From positions 1-40,200 of the forward strand of contig JAUVBX010000004.1 in the NCBI GenBank assembly GCA_030590985.1: DNA of 40,200 bases. Reading direction: 5' to 3'. Below the pieces are notes generated by a model. It was given only the letters and a program-made list of their open reading frames with translations. It made no database searches and was not told the origin of the DNA. Position numbers and translations under genes: made by a program. This document shows positions 19,996-30,495 of the stretch, piece by piece. The stretch comes from Lutibacter sp. (GTDB lineage Bacteria > Bacteroidota > Bacteroidia > Flavobacteriales > Flavobacteriaceae). Position 1 is the first letter of the stretch. Each line of letters begins with the position of its first letter.

Positions 19996-21438
19996 ATGGG
20001 AAGTAATCAAATTATTGATGAAAAAAAACAAGGGCAAGCCTTGCTAACCAAACCCAAATCCGTTAACGGAAAAAAGGTTTATTTAGAAAGTTATGGTTGT
20101 CAAATGAATTTAAATGACAGTGAAATTGTCGCTTCTATTCTTTTAAAAGAAGGATACAATACCACTATGGATATGGAAAAAGCTGATTTGGTTTTAGTAA
20201 ATACCTGCTCTATTCGAGAAAAAGCCGAACAAACTGTACGCAAACGTTTAGAAAAATATAATTCGATTAAAAAGGTAAATCCAACCATGAAAATTGGTGT
20301 TTTAGGATGTATGGCTGAACGTTTAAAAGAGAAATTTTTAGAAGAAGAACAAATGGTAGATATGGTCGTTGGACCTGATGCGTATCGTGATTTACCTAAT
20401 TTAATTAAAGATATAGAAGATGGTCGAGAAGCTATAAATGTTCTTTTATCAAAGGAAGAAACCTATGCTGATATTGCACCTGTACGTTTAAACTCCAATG
20501 GTGTATCGGCTTTTGTATCAATTACACGTGGTTGTGATAATATGTGCACGTTTTGTGTAGTACCTTTTACTCGTGGTAGAGAACGCAGCAGAGATCCCAA
20601 AAGTATTCTCAAAGAAATTAAAAATTTACAAGATAAAAACTACAAAGAAATAACATTACTCGGACAAAATGTAGATAGTTATATTTGGTATGGAGGTGGA
20701 CTAAAAAAAGATTTTAATAAAGCATCTAAAGAAGCACAAGAAAAAGCTATTGATTTTTCTAATTTACTAGATATCTGCGCATTAGAATTCCCAGAGATAC
20801 GTATTCGTTTTTCAACTTCCAATCCACAAGACATGAAGCTAAATGTGATTCATACTATGGCAAAACACACAAATATTTGTAAGTATATTCATTTACCTGT
20901 TCAAAGTGGAAGCACAAGTGTATTAGAACGTATGAACCGAAAACATACACGTGAAGAGTATATCGATTTAATTAATAATATCAGAAGTATTATACCAGAA
21001 TGTGCTATTTCACACGATATGATCGCTGGTTTTTCTGGTGAAACGGAAGAAGAACATCAAGAAACATTGAGCTTAATGGAGTATGTTAAGTATGATTTTG
21101 GCTTTATGTTTGCTTATTCAGACAGACCCGGAACACCTGCTCATAAAAATATGCAAGATGATGTGCCTCTAAACATTAAAAAACATAGGCTTACAGAAAT
21201 CATTCAATTACAACAAAAACACGGGCTTTATCGAATGAAACAATTTTTGGGTAAAACTGTTGAAGTATTAATCGAAGGAAACTCAAAAAAATCAGATGCT
21301 CATTGGAAAGGACGTAGCTCACAGAATGCTATGGTTGTTTTTCAAAAAACTGAAAATGAAAAAATTGGTGATTTAGTATTCGTAAAGATTACTGATTGTA
21401 CATCTGCAACCTTAATTGGGACTAAAACAACCAATTAA
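19996..21438 (+). CDS. miaB: tRNA-2-methylthio-N6-dimethylallyladenosine synthase
   Basis: 480 aa: YLESYGCQMNLNDSEIV, radical-SAM motif ITRGCDNMCTFCVVPFTRGRERSR, C-terminal TRAM-like region. Confidence 0.97.
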   Translation: MGSNQIIDEKKQGQALLTKPKSVNGKKVYLESYGCQMNLNDSEIVASILLKEGYNTTMDMEKADLVLVNTCSIREKAEQTVRKRLEKYNSIKKVNPTMKIGVLGCMAERLKEKFLEEEQMVDMVVGPDAYRDLPNLIKDIEDGREAINVLLSKEETYADIAPVRLNSNGVSAFVSITRGCDNMCTFCVVPFTRGRERSRDPKSILKEIKNLQDKNYKEITLLGQNVDSYIWYGGGLKKDFNKASKEAQEKAIDFSNLLDICALEFPEIRIRFSTSNPQDMKLNVIHTMAKHTNICKYIHLPVQSGSTSVLERMNRKHTREEYIDLINNIRSIIPECAISHDMIAGFSGETEEEHQETLSLMEYVKYDFGFMFAYSDRPGTPAHKNMQDDVPLNIKKHRLTEIIQLQQKHGLYRMKQFLGKTVEVLIEGNSKKSDAHWKGRSSQNAMVVFQKTENEKIGDLVFVKITDCTSATLIGTKTTN

Positions 21439-21451
21439 AAACCAAATTATT

Positions 21452-22651
21452 ATGAATATTCAAGCCATAAAACAACGATTTAGTATTATAGGAAATGATC
21501 CTACCTTAAATCGTTCCTTAGAAAAAGCTACACGTGTAGCTCCAACTGACATTTCGGTTTTGGTAACTGGTGAAAGTGGTGTTGGTAAAGAAAGTATTCC
21601 AAAAATCATACATGCCTTATCACACCGTAAACACGCTAAATATATTGCTGTAAATTGTGGTGCAATACCAGAAGGGACTATAGACAGTGAGTTATTTGGA
21701 CATGAAAAAGGGTCATTTACAGGGGCAACTACTGCTCGTAAAGGCTATTTTGAAGTTGCAGATGGCGGAACAATATTTTTAGACGAAGTTGGCGAGTTAC
21801 CTCTCACAACGCAAGTGCGTCTTTTACGTGTGTTAGAGAATGGTGAATTCATAAAAGTAGGTTCCTCTAATGTGCAAAAAACAGATATACGTGTTGTAGC
21901 TGCTACCAATTTAGAGATGGATAAAGCTATAAACAAAGGTAAATTTAGAGAAGATTTATACTACCGTTTAAGTACTATCGAAATTAACATTCCTCCTTTA
22001 CGTGAACGAAAAGATGATATTCATTTACTTTTCAGAAAATTTGCCTCCGATTTTGCGCAAAAATATCACATGCCCACCATTAGATTAACCGAAGATGCGA
22101 TACAATTATTAAATAGATATTCATTTCCAGGAAATATACGCCAATTACGAAATATCGCTGAGCAACTTTCAATAATCGAAACAGAACGTACTATAAATTC
22201 GACAAGACTTAAAGAATATTTACCCAATTATAATAGTCAATTACCCAGCCTAGTTAGTGGACAATCAGCTGAATTTGACTATACTGCAGAACGGGAAATG
22301 ATGTATAATGTCATCTTAGAATTACGAAAAGAACTAGATGAAGTAAAACACCTAACAATGAACCTCTTAACAGGTAAAGAAGCTTCTACTAATTCAACAC
22401 TCCCGAGGATCTACAAAGAGGAGCCCAAAGAAAATGAAGATACATTTATAGATATTTCAAAAAAAACAGAAAATGAAAATGATATATTTGAAGAGATTGT
22501 TGAAGAAAATCAATTAACCCTGCAAGATCAAGAAATAACGATGATTAAACGCTCATTGCAAAAACATCAAGGAAAACGAAAACTAGCTGCCAAAGAATTA
22601 GGAATTTCTGAAAGAACATTATATCGAAAGATAAAACAATATGATTTATAA
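21452..22651 (+). CDS. Sigma-54-activator-like AAA+ transcription regulator with Fis-type HTH, no receiver domain
   Basis: Walker A GESGVGKE, ELFGHEKGSFTGAT (GAFTGA-like), GGTIFLDEVGELPL; C-terminal AAKELGISERTLYRKIKQY. ATG at 21452 preferred over the track start at 21416, which overlaps miaB. Confidence 0.92.
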   Translation: MNIQAIKQRFSIIGNDPTLNRSLEKATRVAPTDISVLVTGESGVGKESIPKIIHALSHRKHAKYIAVNCGAIPEGTIDSELFGHEKGSFTGATTARKGYFEVADGGTIFLDEVGELPLTTQVRLLRVLENGEFIKVGSSNVQKTDIRVVAATNLEMDKAINKGKFREDLYYRLSTIEINIPPLRERKDDIHLLFRKFASDFAQKYHMPTIRLTEDAIQLLNRYSFPGNIRQLRNIAEQLSIIETERTINSTRLKEYLPNYNSQLPSLVSGQSAEFDYTAEREMMYNVILELRKELDEVKHLTMNLLTGKEASTNSTLPRIYKEEPKENEDTFIDISKKTENENDIFEEIVEENQLTLQDQEITMIKRSLQKHQGKRKLAAKELGISERTLYRKIKQYDL

Positions 22652-22657
22652 AATAAA

Positions 22658-23158
22658 ATGAAAGTAAAAACATATACACTTCTAATTATCACTCTGTTAC
22701 TTGTTGCAAGTTGTGGTATTTATTCATTATCAGGAGCCAAAATAGATGCAAAAACTATTCAAATAGATTATTTCCCGAATAATGCTGCACTAGTTGAGCC
22801 TTCACTAAGTCAAAAGTTTACCATTGCGTTACAAGATTTATTTTTACAACAATCTAATTTAACTTTGACTAAATCAGACGGTGAATTACAATTTGAAGGA
22901 GAAATAACCGATTATACAATTAGGCCAACAGCAGCAACAGCAGAACAAACTGCGGCTTTAAACAGACTGACAATAAAAGTTAAAGTGCGTTTTTATAATA
23001 ATTTAAATGAAGAAGATAACTTTGAAACAACTTTTTCACATTTTTATGATTATGAAGCAAATCAGCAATTGGTTGGAAGTACAATAGACGATGCTTTTAA
23101 TGAAATATTTGAACGCATAACACAAGATATATTCAATGCTTCAGTTGCCAAATGGTAA
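22658..23158 (+). CDS. lptE: LPS-assembly lipoprotein LptE-like
   Basis: 166 aa; lipobox LLVASCGIYSLSGA; IQIDYFPNNAALVEPSLSQKFT as in Bacteroidota LptE. Confidence 0.85.
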   Translation: MKVKTYTLLIITLLLVASCGIYSLSGAKIDAKTIQIDYFPNNAALVEPSLSQKFTIALQDLFLQQSNLTLTKSDGELQFEGEITDYTIRPTAATAEQTAALNRLTIKVKVRFYNNLNEEDNFETTFSHFYDYEANQQLVGSTIDDAFNEIFERITQDIFNASVAKW

Positions 23159-23198
23159 ATTATACTAGTTTTGTAAAATATTATTCTGCTTATATAGA

Positions 23199-24581
23199 AT
23201 GAATACTAAAGAATTTTTAAAAATATTAAAAGATCCTACTCAACTACAAAATGAACAAGTTTTTGAGTTAGAGGATGTAATTCGTAGTTTTCCCTACTTT
23301 CAAGCGGCAAGAGTATTATATCTAAAAGGACTTAAGAATCAGAATAGTTTTAGATATAATCAAGACTTAAAAACAACTGCAATTCATACAACCGATCGCA
23401 GTGTCTTATTCCATTTTATTACCTCTGATACATTTTATAATTCACAATCAAAGAAACAAGAACTAAAGATTATTCAGAAAATCGAAGAAGTCGATGAAAA
23501 TGTTATTAAAAATCTAAAGAAGGAAGTAACCACATCTGAAGAAGATAAGAATCTAATACTTAAAGATACTGAAAGTACTACTGACAAAGTTTTTGAAGGC
23601 GATAGTAACAAAATTGAAGCATCTACAGATAAAATTCATAGTATTCAAAAAGAAAAAGACTACATAACCAATGACATTGCAGAAAATCTAAAAGAAACTG
23701 AAGAAGAATTACAAAAAAATAAAGGAATAGAAAAAGAGGAAATCGAATACTTTATTAAAAAAATGACTTCTAATCCAGAAGAATATTCATTTATTGAAAA
23801 CAAGGATACTGATGATTTGGTTATTGAAACGGATGAGCAAAATGTTGAATATATTGATGAAACTAGTATAGAAAAATTGCAGAAGGAAGTAGCGATAATT
23901 ACACACGATGAAGAAGTAAAATTCTTAAAAGAAAAAGCTGATAAAGCAAAACAAGATATTGATAATAAAAGTCAAGAAGCTACTACAGATAAATCAAGAA
24001 AAGCTAAAGGTTTTATTTTTGAGATAGATAATGAAGAACATATCTATACTGTTGAAACAGAATCATCTAACAACACTAACACCTCGAAAACACAAGATTA
24101 CCACATTGCATTTGAATTAATTCAAGATGAAATAACGACCCAAATCACTGAAGAATCTCCCGTCAAAGAAGAAAAAATATCAATTGACTTAGACATAACC
24201 GATCCTATTCATTTTAACAAGGACGACACATACTCATTTAGTGATTGGATGCAACTATCCTCTTTCAAACCAATAGACCGTAACAAACCGGCTAAAATAG
24301 TTATACAACGGGGTAAAAATATGGATTTGATAGATGAGTTTATCGAAAAAAATCCTAAAATAAAACCTAGTAAAATTGCAGGGTTTACCGTCAATTTCAA
24401 TCAAATTGAAGAAATTGAAAGTGATATTATGATGACCGAAACTTTAGCACGTGTTTATACCGATCAGCACAAATATGATAATGCAATTAAAGCTTATGAG
24501 ATATTAAGTTTGAAATTTCCAGAAAAAAGTAGTTTCTTTGCAGACCAAATAAAAATGCTAGAAAATTTAAAGCAGAAATAA
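23199..24581 (+). CDS. Hypothetical protein with charged Lys/Glu-rich central region and TPR-like C-terminus
   Basis: 460 aa; N-terminal VFELEDVIRSFPYFQAARVLYLKGLK; C-terminal TETLARVYTDQHKYDNAIKAYEILSLKFPEKSSFFADQI is TPR-like. Confidence 0.75.
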   Translation: MNTKEFLKILKDPTQLQNEQVFELEDVIRSFPYFQAARVLYLKGLKNQNSFRYNQDLKTTAIHTTDRSVLFHFITSDTFYNSQSKKQELKIIQKIEEVDENVIKNLKKEVTTSEEDKNLILKDTESTTDKVFEGDSNKIEASTDKIHSIQKEKDYITNDIAENLKETEEELQKNKGIEKEEIEYFIKKMTSNPEEYSFIENKDTDDLVIETDEQNVEYIDETSIEKLQKEVAIITHDEEVKFLKEKADKAKQDIDNKSQEATTDKSRKAKGFIFEIDNEEHIYTVETESSNNTNTSKTQDYHIAFELIQDEITTQITEESPVKEEKISIDLDITDPIHFNKDDTYSFSDWMQLSSFKPIDRNKPAKIVIQRGKNMDLIDEFIEKNPKIKPSKIAGFTVNFNQIEEIESDIMMTETLARVYTDQHKYDNAIKAYEILSLKFPEKSSFFADQIKMLENLKQK

Positions 24582-24607
24582 ATAACAAAATATAATTATA
24601 TAATAAA

Positions 24608-24958
24608 ATGAATACATTACTAATCTCATTAATTATCATCGTAGCCTTCTTATTAGTATTACTTATTATGGTACAAAATCCTAAAGGTGGTGGTTTATCA
24701 TCTACTTTTGGAGGTGGCGGTGCTTCTATGGGTGGTGTGCAAAGCACAAATACATTCTTAGATAAAAGTACTTGGACTCTAGCAGCTGTAATGATTGCTC
24801 TAATTTTATTAACCAACTTTACACTAAGACCAGATACTGCAAGTTCTAAATCTGGACTAAAAGAAACTTTAGATAATCGTGAGTTAATCGAAGAAGTTCC
24901 TGAGACAACACCTGCTGTACCAGTTGCACCAGCTGAAAACTCAGAAAAACCTGAATAA
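24608..24958 (+). CDS. secG: Preprotein translocase subunit SecG
   Basis: 116 aa; two TM helices and MVQNPKGGGLSSTFGGGGASMGGVQSTNTFLDKSTW. Confidence 0.94.
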   Translation: MNTLLISLIIIVAFLLVLLIMVQNPKGGGLSSTFGGGGASMGGVQSTNTFLDKSTWTLAAVMIALILLTNFTLRPDTASSKSGLKETLDNRELIEEVPETTPAVPVAPAENSEKPE

Positions 24959-24980
24959 TCCATCAAAAAAGATCTTATTT

Positions 24981-25015
24981 AATGCCAACCTAGTGACAGG
25001 TTGGCATTTTTTTTT
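24981..25015 (+). terminator. Intrinsic terminator after secG
   Basis: AATGCCAACCT (24981-24991)/AGGTTGGCATT (24998-25008) perfect 11-bp stem, loop AGTGAC, then T-run. Confidence 0.92.
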
Positions 25016-25023
25016 GATTGGCA

Positions 25024-25031
25024 TACTTTTG
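25024..25031 (+). promoter_or_regulatory. Candidate -7 element for groESL
   Basis: TACTTTTG matches TAnnTTTG; a TTG at 25001-25003 lies 20 nt upstream, inside the secG terminator stem. Confidence 0.5.
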
Positions 25032-25077
25032 GAAAAAGAAACTAATAATTAATCAGTTTAACTATAATATTATAACA

Positions 25078-25353
25078 ATGAGTATAAATATCAAACCATT
25101 AGCAGATAGAGTTTTAATTGAACCTACAGCAACAGAAACTACTACAGCTTCAGGTATAATAATTCCTGATTCAGCAAAAGAGAAACCCCAAAAAGGAAAA
25201 GTAATTGCTGTCGGAAAAGGAACAAAAGACCAACCGATGACCGTAAAAAAAGGAGATGCAGTGTTATATGCAAAATATGCTGGCACTGAATTAAATATTG
25301 AAGGTAAAGATTACCTGATTTTACGTGAAAGTGATATTCTAGCAACTCTATAA
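25078..25353 (+). CDS. groES: Co-chaperonin GroES
   Basis: [51 protein letters not shown] at 25078 preferred over the upstream track start. Confidence 0.97.
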   Translation: MSINIKPLADRVLIEPTATETTTASGIIIPDSAKEKPQKGKVIAVGKGTKDQPMTVKKGDAVLYAKYAGTELNIEGKDYLILRESDILATL

Positions 25354-25363
25354 TTAATACTAA

Positions 25364-27004
<1,641 letters not shown>

Positions 27005-27031
27005 ATCTTAGTAAAACTATATTTTAAAACA

Positions 27032-27062
27032 AAACCCGATTCTTAATTGAAACGGGTTTTTT
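27032..27062. terminator. Intrinsic terminator between convergent groEL and sodB
   Basis: AAACCCG.TTC...GAA.CGGGTTT stem with one A-A mismatch, then T-run. Confidence 0.85.
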
Positions 27063-27085
27063 AGTTAATTAGTTTTTTGATTGAA

Positions 27086-27691
27086 TTAAACTAATTTATG
27101 ATAGCGTCTACTAACTTCATCCCAATTTACAATATTCCAAAAAGTTTGAATATAATCAGGACGACGATTTTGAAATTTTAAATAGTAAGCATGTTCCCAA
27201 ACATCTAAACCTAAAATTGGAATACCAAAACATCCAGCATCATCCATTAATGGGTTGTCTTGATTAGGTGTACTACATATTTCTAATTTTCCGTTTTCAA
27301 CACACAACCACGCCCATCCACTGCCAAAACGAGTAGCAGCTGCTTTATTAAATTCCTCTTGAAAAGCTCTAAAAGAGCCAAAAGAAATATCGATAGCTTT
27401 TGCTAAATCACCACTTGGTTTTCCTCCTCCTGTTGGAGATAAAATTGTCCAAAATAAAGAATGATTGTAAAAACCACCTCCATTATTTCTAACAGCTGTA
27501 CTGTAATTTGAAATATTCGCTAAGATTTCTTCAACAGTTTTTCCTTCAGTATCTGTTCCAGCAATTGCATTATTTAAATTGTTTGTATAACCTGCATGGT
27601 GTTTCGTATGGTGAATTTCCATGGTCATTGCGTCAAAATGAGGCTCTAAAGCATCGTACGCATAGGGTAATTTCGGTAATGTAAATGACAT
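27086..27691 (-). CDS. sodB: Superoxide dismutase (Fe/Mn type)
   Basis: 201 aa; [60 protein letters not shown]. Confidence 0.96.
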   Translation of the reverse strand: MSFTLPKLPYAYDALEPHFDAMTMEIHHTKHHAGYTNNLNNAIAGTDTEGKTVEEILANISNYSTAVRNNGGGFYNHSLFWTILSPTGGGKPSGDLAKAIDISFGSFRAFQEEFNKAAATRFGSGWAWLCVENGKLEICSTPNQDNPLMDDAGCFGIPILGLDVWEHAYYLKFQNRRPDYIQTFWNIVNWDEVSRRYHKLV

Positions 27692-27968
27692 AATATATAA
27701 TTTTAGTTAATAGTAAATTAAGATGCTTCTCTGAAAAAAACGCAGATAAACTTCCTATTATCTTCCAAATATAATAAACAATAAAGCTCAATAACTCTAA
27801 AAATAATATTACCTGTTTATAAGACTATAAAGAAAACTTATTAGTAATTATTCATATTAAATAAATAAAAAGCTGATTATTCCAATAAATTAGTAAATTG
27901 CGTCAAAGGTTTTGGTTTGTTAATTCAGAAAACGCAAAAACTATTCATAAATGAAATAGATAAGAATA

Positions 27969-29417
27969 ATGCTATTTAATTCAATCGACTTTGCTGTATT
28001 CTTACCAATCGTTTTTGCACTTTATTGGTTTGTAACGAATAAAAGATTAAAACTTCAAAACTTCTTACTAGTTATCGCAAGCTATACGTTCTACGGTTGG
28101 TGGGATTGGCGGTTTTTATCACTTATTATTTTTAGTACCCTAGTCGATTATTCTGTTGGATTAGCACTAAAAAAACAAGAAAATCAAACCAAAAGAAAAA
28201 TTTTACTTTGGACAAGTATTTTAGTAAATCTAGGCTTTCTTGGTTTTTTCAAATATTATAATTTCTTTCTAGATAATTTTATAACTGCCTTTTCTTTTTT
28301 CGGAACTGAAATAAAAGCCAATTCCTTGTATATTATATTACCAGTAGGAATTAGTTTTTATACATTTCAAACTTTAAGCTATACAATTGATGTCTATAAA
28401 AGAAAACTTGAACCAACAAAAGACTTAATCGCTTTTGCTGCCTTTGTAAGTTTCTTTCCTCAATTAGTTGCCGGTCCTATTGAAAGAGCGACCAATCTAT
28501 TGCCTCAGTTTTATAAAAAACGAAAGTTTATTTATAGCCAAGCTACTGATGGAATGAAGCAGATACTTTGGGGATTATTCAAAAAAATTGTTATTGCCGA
28601 TAATGCTGCGGAGTATGCCAATATGATTTTTAATGATTCATCTGATTATTCAGGAAGCACCTTAGTTTTGGGAGCTTTATTTTTTACATTTCAGATTTAT
28701 GGAGATTTCTCAGGGTATTCTGATATCGCAATAGGAACTTCGAGGCTTTTTGGCTTTAATCTTAAACGAAACTTTGCCTTTCCCTATTTTTCAAGAGATA
28801 TTGCAGAATTTTGGAGACGTTGGCATATTTCACTTTCTACTTGGTTTAGAGATTATCTTTACATTCCACTAGGAGGTAGCCGTGGTGGAATTTGGATGAA
28901 AATCAGGAACACTTTCATCATCTTCATCGTAAGTGGTTTTTGGCATGGGGCGAACTGGACTTTTATTGTATGGGGTGCATTAAATGCCATCTATTTTATT
29001 CCGTTACTTCTTACTAATAATAATAGAAATAACCTAGACATTGTTGCCAGAGGAAAGTATTTACCCTCATTTAAAGAATTGATAAGCATGTTACTCACCT
29101 TTGGACTAACTGTTTTTGCATGGATATTTTTTAGAGCAGAAAATATGGAACATGCTTTTAGTTATATTTCTCAAATAGTTTCTTTAAGCTTATTTGAAAT
29201 GCCTTATTTCTTAGGAATAAGAAAAGCTGCAATGATAGTTGGCTTTATCATTTTATTCCTTTTAATTGAATGGATAGGCAGAGAACAACAATACGCTATA
29301 AAAACTTTGGTGTCAAAATGGAAAAAACCGTTTCAATGGGTATTTTACTACCTTATTGTGATGCTAATTTTCTTATATGGCACTACTAGTAAAGAATTTA
29401 TCTATTTCCAGTTTTAA
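27969..29417 (+). CDS. MBOAT family O-acyltransferase (AlgI/DltB-like)
   Basis: 482 aa; GWWDWRFLSLIIFSTLVDY, ILPVGISFYTFQTLSYTIDVYK, FPQLVAGPIERA, EFWRRWHISLSTWFRDYLYIPLGG, SGFWHGANWTFIVWG. Confidence 0.95.
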   Translation: MLFNSIDFAVFLPIVFALYWFVTNKRLKLQNFLLVIASYTFYGWWDWRFLSLIIFSTLVDYSVGLALKKQENQTKRKILLWTSILVNLGFLGFFKYYNFFLDNFITAFSFFGTEIKANSLYIILPVGISFYTFQTLSYTIDVYKRKLEPTKDLIAFAAFVSFFPQLVAGPIERATNLLPQFYKKRKFIYSQATDGMKQILWGLFKKIVIADNAAEYANMIFNDSSDYSGSTLVLGALFFTFQIYGDFSGYSDIAIGTSRLFGFNLKRNFAFPYFSRDIAEFWRRWHISLSTWFRDYLYIPLGGSRGGIWMKIRNTFIIFIVSGFWHGANWTFIVWGALNAIYFIPLLLTNNNRNNLDIVARGKYLPSFKELISMLLTFGLTVFAWIFFRAENMEHAFSYISQIVSLSLFEMPYFLGIRKAAMIVGFIILFLLIEWIGREQQYAIKTLVSKWKKPFQWVFYYLIVMLIFLYGTTSKEFIYFQF

Positions 29418-29420
29418 AAT

Positions 29421-30356
29421 ATGAAAAGATTTATTAGACATATAATCCTTTTTAGTAGTATCGTTTTAGCATCTATCTACTTTATATTATCTCAAGCAGA
29501 TGGATATTCAGACCCATTTTATTTAAAATTTACAACACCACAACAAAAAAGTTTAATAATAGGTACTTCAAAAGCAGCACAAGGAATTATACCTAGCGTT
29601 ATCGCTGAAAATTTTGACATTCCAGTTTATAACTATTCTTTTAGTATAAATAGTAGTCCGTTTGGACCCAAATATTTAGAAAGTATTAAGCACAAGCTTT
29701 CACAGAAAAAACGAGATGGCGTTTTTATATTAAATGTTGATTGTTGGAGTATAGCTAGCAGATGTACTGAACCAAACGACATATTGAGTTTTAGAGAAAA
29801 TAATACATGTATTGCAGAAATGGAAACTGTTGACAAAAATCCCAATTTATCTTATCTGCTTAAGTATATGTCTGGTAATTATTACAAAATTCTGCACAAA
29901 CCAGCTGTGGCATTATTACATGATGATGGTTGGCTAGAGGTTTCACTTTCTATGGATTCAATATCAGTTGCTAGAAGAACAAAAAGCACCTTATTAAATT
30001 ATAAGAACAAGCAATCGATTTATAAGTATTCGAGTCTTAGAGTAGATTATCTTGTTAAAACAATAGATTTTCTAAATGAATTTGGCGATGTATATTTAGT
30101 AAGACTTCCTGTATCTCCAAAATTAATGGCAATAGAAAATGATGTAATGCCAGATTTCAACAATACAATAAACCAAATAGTAAACAAAACATCAGGTTAC
30201 CTAGATCTGACAACTACAAACGATTTGTATAAATATACCGATGGGGTACATCTTCAAAAAGAATCAGGAAAAAAAGTTACCGAAGAGATTTCAAAATGGA
30301 TTAGAAATGTTGAAGCCCAACAAAAAGGCACGAAAAAAGGAACTACAGTTAAGTAA
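29421..30356 (+). CDS. SGNH-like periplasmic protein paired with the MBOAT gene
   Basis: 311 aa; N-terminal TM anchor, LIIGTSKAAQG (block-I-like) and YTDGVHLQKESG (DxxH-like block V); starts 3 nt after the MBOAT stop. Confidence 0.65.
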   Translation: MKRFIRHIILFSSIVLASIYFILSQADGYSDPFYLKFTTPQQKSLIIGTSKAAQGIIPSVIAENFDIPVYNYSFSINSSPFGPKYLESIKHKLSQKKRDGVFILNVDCWSIASRCTEPNDILSFRENNTCIAEMETVDKNPNLSYLLKYMSGNYYKILHKPAVALLHDDGWLEVSLSMDSISVARRTKSTLLNYKNKQSIYKYSSLRVDYLVKTIDFLNEFGDVYLVRLPVSPKLMAIENDVMPDFNNTINQIVNKTSGYLDLTTTNDLYKYTDGVHLQKESGKKVTEEISKWIRNVEAQQKGTKKGTTVK

Positions 30357-30420
30357 TTCCTTTTTTTGTTTTATTAAAAGCTTTTCTACATTGAGGTTAT
30401 TCAACTACCTCAACAAACAA
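30319..30420 (+). repeat. Direct repeat copy A, spanning the 3' end of the SGNH gene and a lysS-3'-like remnant
   Basis: 30319-30360 matches 33501-33542 at 37/42 positions; 30397-30420 matches 33588-33611 at 22/24 positions. Confidence 0.8.
30333..30368 (+). terminator. Terminator-like hairpin overlapping the 3' end of the SGNH-like gene
   Basis: AAAAAAGGAACTAC/GTAATTCCTTTTTT with one mismatch, loop AGTTAA, followed by T-run. Confidence 0.65.
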
Positions 30421-30495
30421 ATTCTTTAATACATAATGAGATAAAAAACCCAATTTTTATGTCAATACCAATTGTTTTAGAAGTAACTTCAATAA

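Noticed and set aside
24487-24966. 159-aa minus-strand ORF antisense to secG and the end of the TPR-like gene
   Set aside because: It is the shadow of a confidently identified secG; Ser/Pro/Val-rich composition typical of antisense frames.
30241-30429. 62-aa ORF overlapping the 3' end of the SGNH-like gene
   Set aside because: Out-of-frame reading of the SGNH gene end and repeat copy A.
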